Part shown: piece after piece, positions 32,985-40,501 of the stretch | Layout: every line of letters starts with the position of its first letter | Numbering within the stretch: the stretch's first letter is position 1 | Source: Polaromonas sp. | GTDB lineage: Bacteria > Pseudomonadota > Gammaproteobacteria > Burkholderiales > Burkholderiaceae_C | Direction of reading: 5' to 3' | Length of the DNA stretch: 64,000 nt | NCBI RefSeq assembly: GCF_029945685.1 | Contig: NZ_JAQSDA010000020.1 | Location: forward strand, 364,044-428,043 | The notes under the pieces: model-generated | Databases searched by the model: none | Told to the model about the DNA's origin: nothing | The model's input: the letters and a program-made list of their open reading frames with translations, nothing else | Made by a program: the position numbers and the translations under genes

Positions 32985-33776
32985 CTATGGTTTATTCCGA
33001 GCCCACGCTACGGCATCTGCCACATCTGAATCCTTAAGGCCAAGTCCAGCCAGCTTGGTTCGTCCCCCAAATTGTTCGAGCCTGGCACGCACCAACGGCT
33101 CCCTGTCGGGTTGACTGAGCAAGCCGGCCAACGCGTTGTTGAAATCGGGGTTGGCAAGCAGTTCGGCCACGCACTCCACCACATGCTGGCGTACATCCGT
33201 TGAGGCCTTGGACAGCTCTTGCACCAGCTCTGCACGCCCTTCAACCACGATGAGTATGTCTTACAGGTCGTGGCTGGTGTACACATCATTGCGGCCCCTG
33301 TCATAAAACGCCTCAAATTTGGTTGCCAGTAAGTAAGGCGCAGACAAATGACGCAGCACCAGCCCCGGAGCCACCTCGGTTTGCACTGCAGCGTCAAACC
33401 CTGCGCGGTACCAGCGGTTGGCAAAGCCAAGCCCCTTTTCATCCAGCGGCACCAGATCCAACTGCATGCGCTGCCAGAACCAGCGAAATGGCGGCGTGTT
33501 GTCTTCCATCGTCTGCTTGAAGCCCCGCTGCAACAGTTCGTCGGCCAATGCGTGGTAACCCGCCAGCGTGGCCACTTCCACAATGCCATCGACATGTTCT
33601 GTAGGCCGCACGTCCAGCAGATTGGGGCCAGGCAGTAAAAGACCGGTGGCACATCCACCCACAAAAACCACCCGATCGCACAGCGGCCCCAGTGCTTGGG
33701 CCATGCCTATCAACAAGGCAAGGTTGGGATTAGCCACGCACAGGCCTTTCCAACGGCTTGGGCGCAGACGGGTCAA
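32985..33776 (-). pseudogene. Nucleotidyltransferase (AbiEii-like toxin family), interrupted by in-frame TAA at 33261-33263
   Basis: Two ORFs in the same frame: ...NDVYTSHDL*DILIVVEGRAELVQELSKAS...; N-term VFVGGCATGLLLPG...RPTEHVDGIVEVATLAGYHAL. Confidence 0.8.
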
Positions 33777-34383
33777 TCAGCGCCTGCAAACGCTCCATGG
33801 CCATGCCCCGCTCTCTCGCGCGCCCCACGCGCAGAGCGTCAAACAGAGCCAGCATTTCATACAGCCTGGCGTCTTGCATGGCCGCAAACGGCACGCTGGG
33901 GTGCAAGGGCTCTATGCCAATGCCACGCATGGTGCCATTGGGGTGCGGCCACACGTAATCCTCAGACCCCGGCGCGAACACACCCGCAAATGCCGGGGCG
34001 CTGTGGCTTGTGGGCACACCGATGGTGGAAGGCGTCTTGTCGGCTGCAAAAGCGTATTTGGCCCCATGCAGCGCAAACTCAGCCAGCTGGCGCGCGTGGG
34101 GGCGCACCGGGTTGTCGGCAGGAGCATCTTCGCCGCTGACCCGCTTGCGCCGGGCCACGCGGTAAATAGCGGCAGGCTCGTGCACCGCCAGCGCGGCCAC
34201 TTCTGGCGCAAGAGCTTCGTGGTTCTGCGCCAGCAGCCCCGCCTGCAAGCCACGCTTGATGCAGGCGTGCGCCTCAGAGGCACTCAACCCCAGCTCCTGG
34301 GCCAGCCGCGCATATGTCCAGCGCTGATCGCCCCAGGCCACCAGCTTCAGGGCCACCACAAAGTCTTGAGGTTTGAGTTGCAT
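33730..34383 (-). CDS. HTH-domain protein, putative antitoxin/regulator of the adjacent nucleotidyltransferase
   Basis: MQLKPQDFVVALKLVAWGDQRWTYARLAQELGLSASEAHACIKRGLQAGLL winged-HTH-like; overlaps NTase ORF. Confidence 0.7.
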   Translation of the reverse strand: MQLKPQDFVVALKLVAWGDQRWTYARLAQELGLSASEAHACIKRGLQAGLLAQNHEALAPEVAALAVHEPAAIYRVARRKRVSGEDAPADNPVRPHARQLAEFALHGAKYAFAADKTPSTIGVPTSHSAPAFAGVFAPGSEDYVWPHPNGTMRGIGIEPLHPSVPFAAMQDARLYEMLALFDALRVGRARERGMAMERLQALIDPSAPKPLERPVRG

Positions 34384-34422
34384 TAAATTCTATATTCCTG
34401 AATCCAGAATGCAGAATTTAAT
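34382..34422. promoter_or_regulatory. Inverted repeat overlapping the start codon of the HTH gene, candidate autoregulatory operator
   Basis: ATTAAATTCT-N21-AGAATTTAAT plus 7 bp-periodic GAAT steps in the spacer. Confidence 0.6.
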
Positions 34423-34449
34423 GGATTTACTTACCCTTGGCAAGCTCGC

Positions 34450-34511
34450 ATCGAAAAAGAGCTCCAGACCAATAACCACGGGCACAAGCAGCTATGTCTT
34501 TAATAGCAAAT
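34450..34511 (+). repeat. Copy h of ~60 bp repeat family
   Basis: gagctccagaccaataaccacgggcacaagcagctatgtctttaatagcaaa. Confidence 0.7.
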
Positions 34512-34621
34512 CACGCACCGCGCGCGTGCCCGCCGCCCTGCGGCCCCCCCCACCTTGCACCTACCGGGGCTTCCGGCAGTGGCGGCACGGCCCAACAAGG
34601 CCTAGACGATACTCATCCCCC

Positions 34622-35176
34622 ATGCCCACCACCCTGCTCCCCCGCTTCGCCGCGCACCTGCGCAACAACTGGAAAAACCATCTGCTGCAACTGGCCATGC
34701 TGGTGGCGATCGTGGCGGCGGTGCAGGCCTGGCAGACGCGGCATGTGCCGGCCGGGCCGGCACCCGATCTGGCCATCAGCGTCCTGCAGCCCGATGGCAC
34801 AACGATCCCCACCACGCTGGCCCAGTGGCGCCAGGCCCACCCCGGCCAGCCGGTCGCCCTGCACTTCTGGGCGGAATGGTGCCCCATCTGCCGCGCCGAA
34901 GAGAGCAGCATCACCCGGCTGGCGCAGGACTGGCCGGTATTGACGGTGGCCATGCAATCCGGCCCGGCGGCCAAAGTGATGCAGGTGCAGCAACAGCGCC
35001 AGCTGCCCTGGCAAACCGCCGTCGATACGCGCGGCGAGCTGACGCGTGCTTTCGGCTTCCAGTCGGTGCCCTCGTTTGTGGTGATTGACGGCCAAGGCCG
35101 GTTGCGCAGCGCCAGCGCCGGCTACACCACCGAGCTGGGCATGCGTTTTCGCCTGTGGTGGGTCAGGCTGTTCTGA
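34622..35176 (+). CDS. Thioredoxin-fold protein, TlpA/ScsD-like, membrane anchored
   Basis: N-terminal TM, HFWAEWCPICRAEESSI (CxxC), FQSVPSFVVID. Confidence 0.85.
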   Translation: MPTTLLPRFAAHLRNNWKNHLLQLAMLVAIVAAVQAWQTRHVPAGPAPDLAISVLQPDGTTIPTTLAQWRQAHPGQPVALHFWAEWCPICRAEESSITRLAQDWPVLTVAMQSGPAAKVMQVQQQRQLPWQTAVDTRGELTRAFGFQSVPSFVVIDGQGRLRSASAGYTTELGMRFRLWWVRLF

Positions 35177-35621
35177 GCCCGTCCTCGTCGCCGGCCTGGC
35201 GCCCAGCCTGTGTGATCTGAAGCTCAAGGTAGCCCGTCGCCGCATCCGGCTCGCGCGAGAACTCCCACCCTGGCAACAGCGCCAGCAACACCTCCGCCGT
35301 GGTGCGCACCGTGCAGCCCGGCGCCACATGGCCGCCCAACACTTCGCCACTCGCGGTGGACAGCGCCATGTGCAGGTGCGAGCTGCTGCGCGCGCCCTGC
35401 CCTGCGCCGTTGAACGCCACCGTGCCCGACAGGCTCAGGATTTCCATGTCGCCCGTCAGGCGGCGCGGCTGCTCCGCGCCCGCCAAACGCAGGCCCGCAC
35501 TCGACAGGCTGCCGATGCCCGACAGCACAAACGCCGCGCGGCAGTTGGCGCCGCGCACGGCCGCCTCGATGGCGCTGCGCAAGTCCTGGCCGGGGTTCAG
35601 TCGGATGGGAAGGGTTTGCAT
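35163..35621 (-). CDS. PPC/DUF296 domain protein
   Basis: MQTLPIRLNPGQDLRSAIEAAVRGANCRAAFVLSGIGSLSSAGLRLAG...SHLHMALSTASGEVLGGHVAPG. Confidence 0.85.
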   Translation of the reverse strand: MQTLPIRLNPGQDLRSAIEAAVRGANCRAAFVLSGIGSLSSAGLRLAGAEQPRRLTGDMEILSLSGTVAFNGAGQGARSSSHLHMALSTASGEVLGGHVAPGCTVRTTAEVLLALLPGWEFSREPDAATGYLELQITQAGRQAGDEDGLRTA

Positions 35622-35633
35622 GGTTTTCTCACA

Positions 35634-35695
35634 AGAAATTGGCCTCCAGCCCTGGCTGCCCTTGCGCAGACAGCTATCAAATCAAGAGCAAATCG
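35634..35695 (+). repeat. Copy i of ~60 bp repeat family
   Basis: aaattggcctccagccctggctgcccttgcgcagacagctatcaaatcaagagcaaa. Confidence 0.75.
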
Positions 35696-35701
35696 CTGAC
35701 G

Positions 35702-36073
35702 TCACCCGCCCTGCTCCGGGTCGGTGCGGTCCGTGTATTTCTGGCTGGAGCCGCGGGCCCGGTCCACCGGGTACTTCTCGGCATTGACGGCCAACTTCAG
35801 CCGCGCCGCTTCCAGCAGGTCAATCTGCAGCTTGTCGCACAGCTGCAGCAGGTAGAGCAACACATCGGCCGCCTCGGCGGCCACCTCGGCTTTTTTGGGC
35901 GCGGCCAGGTGGCGGCTTTGTTCTTCCGTCAGCCACTGGAAGTGCTCCAGCAGCTCCGCCGCTTCCACCGACAGGGCCGACGCCAGGTTCTTGGGCGAGT
36001 GAAACTGTTCCCAGTCGCGCGCCTGGGCGAAGTCGCGCAGGGACTGGGTCAGGGAAGGAAGGTCGTGGTTCAT
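35702..36073 (-). CDS. MazG-like nucleotide pyrophosphohydrolase
   Basis: FAQARDWEQFHSPKNLASALSVEAAELLEHFQWLTEEQS...EAADVLLYLLQLCDKLQID. Confidence 0.88.
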   Translation of the reverse strand: MNHDLPSLTQSLRDFAQARDWEQFHSPKNLASALSVEAAELLEHFQWLTEEQSRHLAAPKKAEVAAEAADVLLYLLQLCDKLQIDLLEAARLKLAVNAEKYPVDRARGSSQKYTDRTDPEQGG

Positions 36074-36098
36074 GTCTTGGTATTTCCGGGCCGCGGTA

Positions 36099-36428
36099 TC
36101 AGCCCCAGGAGCGGGTCAGCAGTTCGTCGAGGGCATCGGCAATGGCCTGGCCGTGACCGGACAACGAGCCGGCCTGTTCACCGAGCTGATCGACCGGAAC
36201 CGACACCATGTCGAGCGGATGCAACACCACCTCGACACCTTCCACCTCAAACACCGGGTTCATGCGCGAACCCACGGTGGCCGCCTGGCCGGGCAGCGCC
36301 GTGCGGCGAACCAGCGGCACCACCATGCGCCGGCGATAGCGGTCGAACAAGGAGGACTGAACCACCACCACGAAGGGGATGGCATCCTTGAGCGGGCCCT
36401 TGTTGCGGTGGACGTCGAACTGGGCCAT
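36099..36428 (-). CDS. ccdB: CcdB family toxin
   Basis: MAQFDVHRNKGPLKDAIPFVVVVQSSLFDRYRRRMVVPLVRR...LHPLDMVSVPVDQLGEQAGSLSGHGQAIADALDELL. Confidence 0.85.
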   Translation of the reverse strand: MAQFDVHRNKGPLKDAIPFVVVVQSSLFDRYRRRMVVPLVRRTALPGQAATVGSRMNPVFEVEGVEVVLHPLDMVSVPVDQLGEQAGSLSGHGQAIADALDELLTRSWG

Positions 36429-36688
36429 TACAGCGTGGAGTGTTCGTCGGCAAACGAACCGACGGTGGCATGCACCGCGTTCCAGTCGGCGACGCAGGCA
36501 TCGGCGTGCTGCTGGTGTGCCAGGCGGGCCTGCTGCTGTCGGGTCACATAGTCGGTGAGCAACTCTTCCATGGTGGCGGAAAGATTGCTGGTGTACGTCT
36601 TGGCCTGCGCGACCAGGCCTTCGGTCAAGGTCAGGTTGACCGCGCGTTTGCGGGAGCTCGCAAGGGTGGCGGGAGCTGTGATGGGCAT
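36428..36688 (-). CDS. ccdA: CcdA family antitoxin
   Basis: SSRKRAVNLTLTEGLVAQAKTYTSNLSATMEELLTDYV...ADWNAVHATVGSFADEHSTL; start/stop overlap with ccdB. Confidence 0.85.
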   Translation of the reverse strand: MPITAPATLASSRKRAVNLTLTEGLVAQAKTYTSNLSATMEELLTDYVTRQQQARLAHQQHADACVADWNAVHATVGSFADEHSTL

Positions 36689-36712
36689 GATGAAATCCTC
36701 TCAGCGGTGTTC

Positions 36713-36731
36713 ATGCGCATATTATGCGCAT
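36713..36731. promoter_or_regulatory. Two 8 bp palindromes (ATGCGCAT) 11 bp apart at the ccdA promoter
   Basis: ATGCGCAT 36713-36720 and ATGCGCAT 36724-36731. Confidence 0.55.
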
Positions 36732-36790
36732 AAAACCTTGCAGGACTATTCAATGCCTGGAAATGACCGCGCACGTAGAAACCATTTACA

Positions 36791-36852
36791 CAAAAAAGTG
36801 GTTGCAGCTCAATAAATGCGGGCGCAAGAAGCTATCAAAACAATAGCAATCA
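36791..36852 (+). repeat. Copy j of ~60 bp repeat family
   Basis: aaagtggttgcagctcaataaatgcgggcgcaagaagctatcaaaacaatagcaa. Confidence 0.75.
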
Positions 36853-37059
36853 ACCGACTCTCCAACAAGTCGGCAGTCAAACCAATCGGCCGCCGGGCTG
36901 GTTGACTGGTCGGCGTTCGCCGGACGCATCCTTTCATCCGCCCGAAACAGCATCTCGCGCCGCGGCCCGGCCGTTCCGTCGCAAGCCACTCCCGCGCCGG
37001 CCCTGGCGCTCCTAACATCGCGTCCAGTTTCAACCCCATCAACACCCACGGAGCTCACC

Positions 37060-38088
37060 ATGCACTTCTCACCGCACCGAATCACCCTCGCTTTCTGCGG
37101 CCTGCTGCTGACCACGGCCCAGGCCATGGCGGCGCAAGCCGGCTGGCGCCAGATCACCTTTCCAGCCACCACAGCCGACGCCGCGCCCATCGTAGCGGCC
37201 CTGTATTACCCCACGCAGGCGCCCGCCCGCACCATCGCCATGGGGCCGTTTTCGGTGAACGTGGCCATGCAGGCCGCGCCCGAGGCCAAAGTCAAGGGCC
37301 TGATCGTGCTGAGCCACGGCACCGGTGGCAGTGAACTCGCGCACAGCAGCCTGGCCGAGGCGCTGGCGCAGCAGGGCTACCTGGTGGCCGCCTTGCGCCA
37401 CCCCGGCGACAACTGGCAGGACCGCTCCTTGCGCCAGGGCAGCCTGGAGCGTTATGCCACCGAGCGGCCGCGGCAGGTTTCGCGCGTGATCGACGCCTTG
37501 CTGAACGACCCGTTATGGAAGGACCGCATCGCCAGCGACGCCAAGGGGCCACGCGTGGGCGCCATGGGGCATTCGGCCGGTGGTTACACCGTGCTGGCCC
37601 TGGCGGGCGGGCGGGCCGAGCCGGCACGCTTTGACGCGCATTGCAACACCGAGCGCGCCGAGGACCCGATTTTCTGCAACACCGGCAAAGAGCGCGCACC
37701 GGGAACGAGCAATGGCGCCGCAGCGCCGGCCATTCCGACCTTGACCGACACCCGCGTGCGCGCCGTGGTGGCCCTGGCGCCGATGGGGGCCTTGTTCACT
37801 GCCGCTTCGCTGGCGCAAGTCCGCATCCCGGTGGCGGTGTATGAGGCGCAGCAGGACCGTTTTCTGGTGCCGCGCTTCCATGCCGAATGGGTGGCCGCGA
37901 ACGTGCCCGGTGTTGCCATGCACCGCGTGCCCAATGCCTGGCACTTCGCGTTTCAGGACATGCCAACCATGCCCATCCCTTCTGAAGACGGCGACATCGG
38001 CGCCAACCCGCCCGGCTTTGACCGCGCTGCGTTTCTGGGCCAGTTGCAGCGTGAGCTTCCTGCGTTTTTTGACAAGGCCTTGAACTGA
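37060..38088 (+). CDS. Exported alpha/beta hydrolase (dienelactone hydrolase-like)
   Basis: Signal peptide; GLIVLSHGTGGSELAHSSLAEALAQQGYLVAALRHPGDNWQD; GAMGHSAGGYTVLALAGG. Confidence 0.85.
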   Translation: MHFSPHRITLAFCGLLLTTAQAMAAQAGWRQITFPATTADAAPIVAALYYPTQAPARTIAMGPFSVNVAMQAAPEAKVKGLIVLSHGTGGSELAHSSLAEALAQQGYLVAALRHPGDNWQDRSLRQGSLERYATERPRQVSRVIDALLNDPLWKDRIASDAKGPRVGAMGHSAGGYTVLALAGGRAEPARFDAHCNTERAEDPIFCNTGKERAPGTSNGAAAPAIPTLTDTRVRAVVALAPMGALFTAASLAQVRIPVAVYEAQQDRFLVPRFHAEWVAANVPGVAMHRVPNAWHFAFQDMPTMPIPSEDGDIGANPPGFDRAAFLGQLQRELPAFFDKALN

Positions 38089-38156
38089 CAGGTACCCTGC
38101 GGCGCCGCGTCCGCCTGTTTGATCTTTTCCAGAGACAGGGCAGTGAATGGGACTGT

Positions 38157-38198
38157 TCTCACCCTCGCCCTTCGGGAGAGGGCCGGGGTGAGGGCTTG
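38157..38198. repeat. REP-like palindromic intergenic repeat
   Basis: tctcaccctcgcccttcgggagagggccggggtgagggctt. Confidence 0.65.
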
Positions 38199-38229
38199 AG
38201 CGTTCCGACTGTCATGATTTTTGAAACGC

Positions 38230-38646
38230 TCAATCGCGTGCGGGCTTGGAGTTCAGCGCCGCGGCGGCGCGTATCAGCGCCTTGAAGGCAGCTTCGTCGA
38301 TGGCATCGCCCTCCCCCAGATCAATCGCGCGCCGGGTGTTGCCTTCCAGGCTGGCATTGAACAGCCTGGCAGGGTCCTGCAGCGAAGCGCCCTTGGGGAA
38401 AGTCAGCTTCACCTTGGCCTTGTAGGTCTCGCCGGTGCAGAGGATGCCGTCACGTGACCAGACCGGCAGGCTCCACTTCCACTCCTCGACCACCGCCGGG
38501 TCGGCCTGGTGGATGAGCGAGCGGACTTTAGCCAGCGTCTTGCCGCGCCAGTCGTCCAGGCTTTTGATTTTTGCGTCGATCAGTTGGGAAGGGGAATCGG
38601 CTGACGCGCCTTCCTTCGGTTTGCCTTGACTGCGTTGACTATTCAT
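38230..38646 (-). CDS. DUF1801 domain protein
   Basis: IDAKIKSLDDWRGKTLAKVRSLIHQADPAVVEEWKWSLPVWSRDGILCTGETYKAKVKLTFPKGA. Confidence 0.8.
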   Translation of the reverse strand: MNSQRSQGKPKEGASADSPSQLIDAKIKSLDDWRGKTLAKVRSLIHQADPAVVEEWKWSLPVWSRDGILCTGETYKAKVKLTFPKGASLQDPARLFNASLEGNTRRAIDLGEGDAIDEAAFKALIRAAAALNSKPARD

Positions 38647-38733
38647 GTTGGTGCCGCTTTACTCACGGTTGCAAGGTGCTGGCGGTGTGCGCCTTCCAGA
38701 GTTTCCGGACGAGCCCTTTAGTCGTTGTGGTCA

Positions 38734-39189
38734 CTACTTTTCAGCCAAAAATTCGGGGCGATGCGCTTGCAACCATGAAGTTGTTGTTGCAAGCAAATTA
38801 CTTGCCTGCTGAATGCATTCCGCCACCGACGCCGGCTCAATCAGGTTTCCACCGTAGTCGTTGAGGTTGCGCTTTCGACGCAGGGCATCCAGAACCCTCC
38901 ACACTTCAGGCGGCACGCCCATGGTGAGCTCCAATGACTGGATCATGGTCTGATGATGACCAGGGGTTGTCGTTGAAGGGCGATAGCCGTTTGCGCACAA
39001 CCCCACCATGGCACATTGCATGATGGCCTTGTAGGCTGCGTCAAACTGCGTTTCCGCGCTGATAGCTTTCACACCACTATCCGCCACATTTCTGCGGGCG
39101 GCAGCCAGCAAACGGCCAATTTCTGCGGCGCTGGAAACATGCGTGTTGAGCTGATTGACCTTCACCAAGTTGTCGAGACTCATATTCAA
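38734..39189 (-). CDS. HEPN-like domain protein (partner of HTH-MNT)
   Basis: AAEIGRLLAAARRNVADSGVKAISAETQFDAAYKAIMQCAMVGL...LDALRRKRNLNDYGGNLIEPASVAECIQQASNLL; 4 bp ATGA overlap with upstream MNT gene. Confidence 0.75.
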   Translation of the reverse strand: MNMSLDNLVKVNQLNTHVSSAAEIGRLLAAARRNVADSGVKAISAETQFDAAYKAIMQCAMVGLCANGYRPSTTTPGHHQTMIQSLELTMGVPPEVWRVLDALRRKRNLNDYGGNLIEPASVAECIQQASNLLATTTSWLQAHRPEFLAEK

Positions 39190-39782
39190 CTTACCTCAGA
39201 CATCGTTAAGTCGTCGCCTATCAACCATAATTTCGGGCCCCTCCAAACCTGCGCGACGAAGCCACCCGGGTCTTTCAGCTTGAGCTTGAACTCCGATAAA
39301 GAAAACACAGCCGGATTTACTTCCCGGCGCAATTGCTCTTGTACCGGAACCAGCGCTTGTACAGCCCGACCAAAACCTACCGCCCCCACAATCATGACGT
39401 CTACGTCGCTGTATGCGTGCTCTTCTCCGCTGGCCATCGATCCGTAGACGAACGCAAATTCAACTTCGTCGCGAATCGGACTAAGCGCAGCACGCAAAAC
39501 GTCGACCAAGCCAGCTGTTTTGCGCAACAAACCCGCAAGTTCAGTGAATACTGGCGACTCTTTGTTAGCTTGGTAGTGCACTTGTCGCCCAACCTCTTTT
39601 CGATGAAGCAGGCCCAACTCGGCCAGCGCCCGCAAATCCCGGTGCAGCGAACCCGGCGATGTGCCAGTAAGCCGCGCCAGTTCGCGAACATGCAGGGACG
39701 CCTCCGGGTGCAGCAATAAGGCACTCAGTACTGCGGACCGGTTTTGCCCGAGGAGAAACGTTGCAATCGACGTCATGCCCAA
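39186..39782 (-). CDS. HTH domain fused to MNT-type nucleotidyltransferase domain
   Basis: ALLLHPEASLHVRELARLTGTSPGSLHRDLRALAELGLLHRKEVGRQVHYQAN + FVYGSMASGEEHAYSDVDVMIVG (GS-x9-10-DVDVMIVG). Confidence 0.85.
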   Translation of the reverse strand: MGMTSIATFLLGQNRSAVLSALLLHPEASLHVRELARLTGTSPGSLHRDLRALAELGLLHRKEVGRQVHYQANKESPVFTELAGLLRKTAGLVDVLRAALSPIRDEVEFAFVYGSMASGEEHAYSDVDVMIVGAVGFGRAVQALVPVQEQLRREVNPAVFSLSEFKLKLKDPGGFVAQVWRGPKLWLIGDDLTMSEVS

Positions 39783-39811
39783 ATTCTAAGTCAATCGAAG
39801 CAAAAATGAGA

Positions 39812-39840
39812 ACATTTGAAGCAATTTTTGCTTCAAATGT
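39812..39840. promoter_or_regulatory. 29 bp perfect inverted repeat upstream of the HTH-MNT gene
   Basis: ACATTTGAAGCAA-TTT-TTGCTTCAAATGT. Confidence 0.7.
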
Positions 39841-40501
39841 CTTCGACAAACAACTGAGCAATCAGGTCCGTCACGATTTCAAAGGTCCCCAACACCGTGT
39901 TGTGCAGCGTGGCACTGCCATGGGCATAGTCGTTACGGATGCGAGGCAGGCTATCTTCAAAGATCTTTAGAAGATCGTGCGCATAGTCTTCTGGAACAGG
40001 CACTGGAGGCGCAGCGTCGCAAACCAGCTCGGTCAAACCATTGCTCTGCAAATAACGAATACGCTCAAGGGAGACGCGGTGTTCGGCCCGAAGGCGAGCC
40101 AGGCGCTCCGTGACTCTGAGGCCAATATTGGTCAACAGCTTCTCCTCGCGGGCTTTGGCAATCAAGGTACGCAATGTGGGGTGCCGCTTGGCCTGCGGAC
40201 CAAACTGTTCGGGGAACATGGGCGCAAGGCGCTCGCGCAAGGCAAACTCAAGTGTCGCAAGCACATGCTTTTCGGCCACCGGGTGAAACCGGTAAACAAA
40301 CCAGGCATACAGGTAGAGGTTTTTCGCGGTTTCGAAATGCACTCGAACCGGATAGGGAACAGAGTCCGACAGCAGGTACTCGCCTACGCGCTGCTGCCGT
40401 TGAGCGAGAGAATCGAACCGGTTCGTTCTTGGGTCCGGACCGAGCACCGCTTGCAGATCGCGAAGGCTGTCTGCAGAAACCACCGCCTCGAACGGTTTCA
40501 C
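39833..40501 (-). CDS. Uncharacterised protein with C-terminal HEPN-like RNxYAH motif
   Basis: GTG start at 40501 (MKPFEAVVSADSLRDLQ...); ...FEDSLPRIRNDYAHGSATLHNTVLGTFEIVTDLIAQLFVEDI; 4 bp GTGA overlap with upstream gene. Confidence 0.7.
   Translation of the reverse strand: MKPFEAVVSADSLRDLQAVLGPDPRTNRFDSLAQRQQRVGEYLLSDSVPYPVRVHFETAKNLYLYAWFVYRFHPVAEKHVLATLEFALRERLAPMFPEQFGPQAKRHPTLRTLIAKAREEKLLTNIGLRVTERLARLRAEHRVSLERIRYLQSNGLTELVCDAAPPVPVPEDYAHDLLKIFEDSLPRIRNDYAHGSATLHNTVLGTFEIVTDLIAQLFVEDI

Noticed and set aside
33261-33263. Programmed recoding (selenocysteine or readthrough) of the in-frame stop in the nucleotidyltransferase
   Set aside because: The codon is TAA, not TGA, and no SECIS-like context or Sec-family homology is apparent; a nonsense mutation is simpler.
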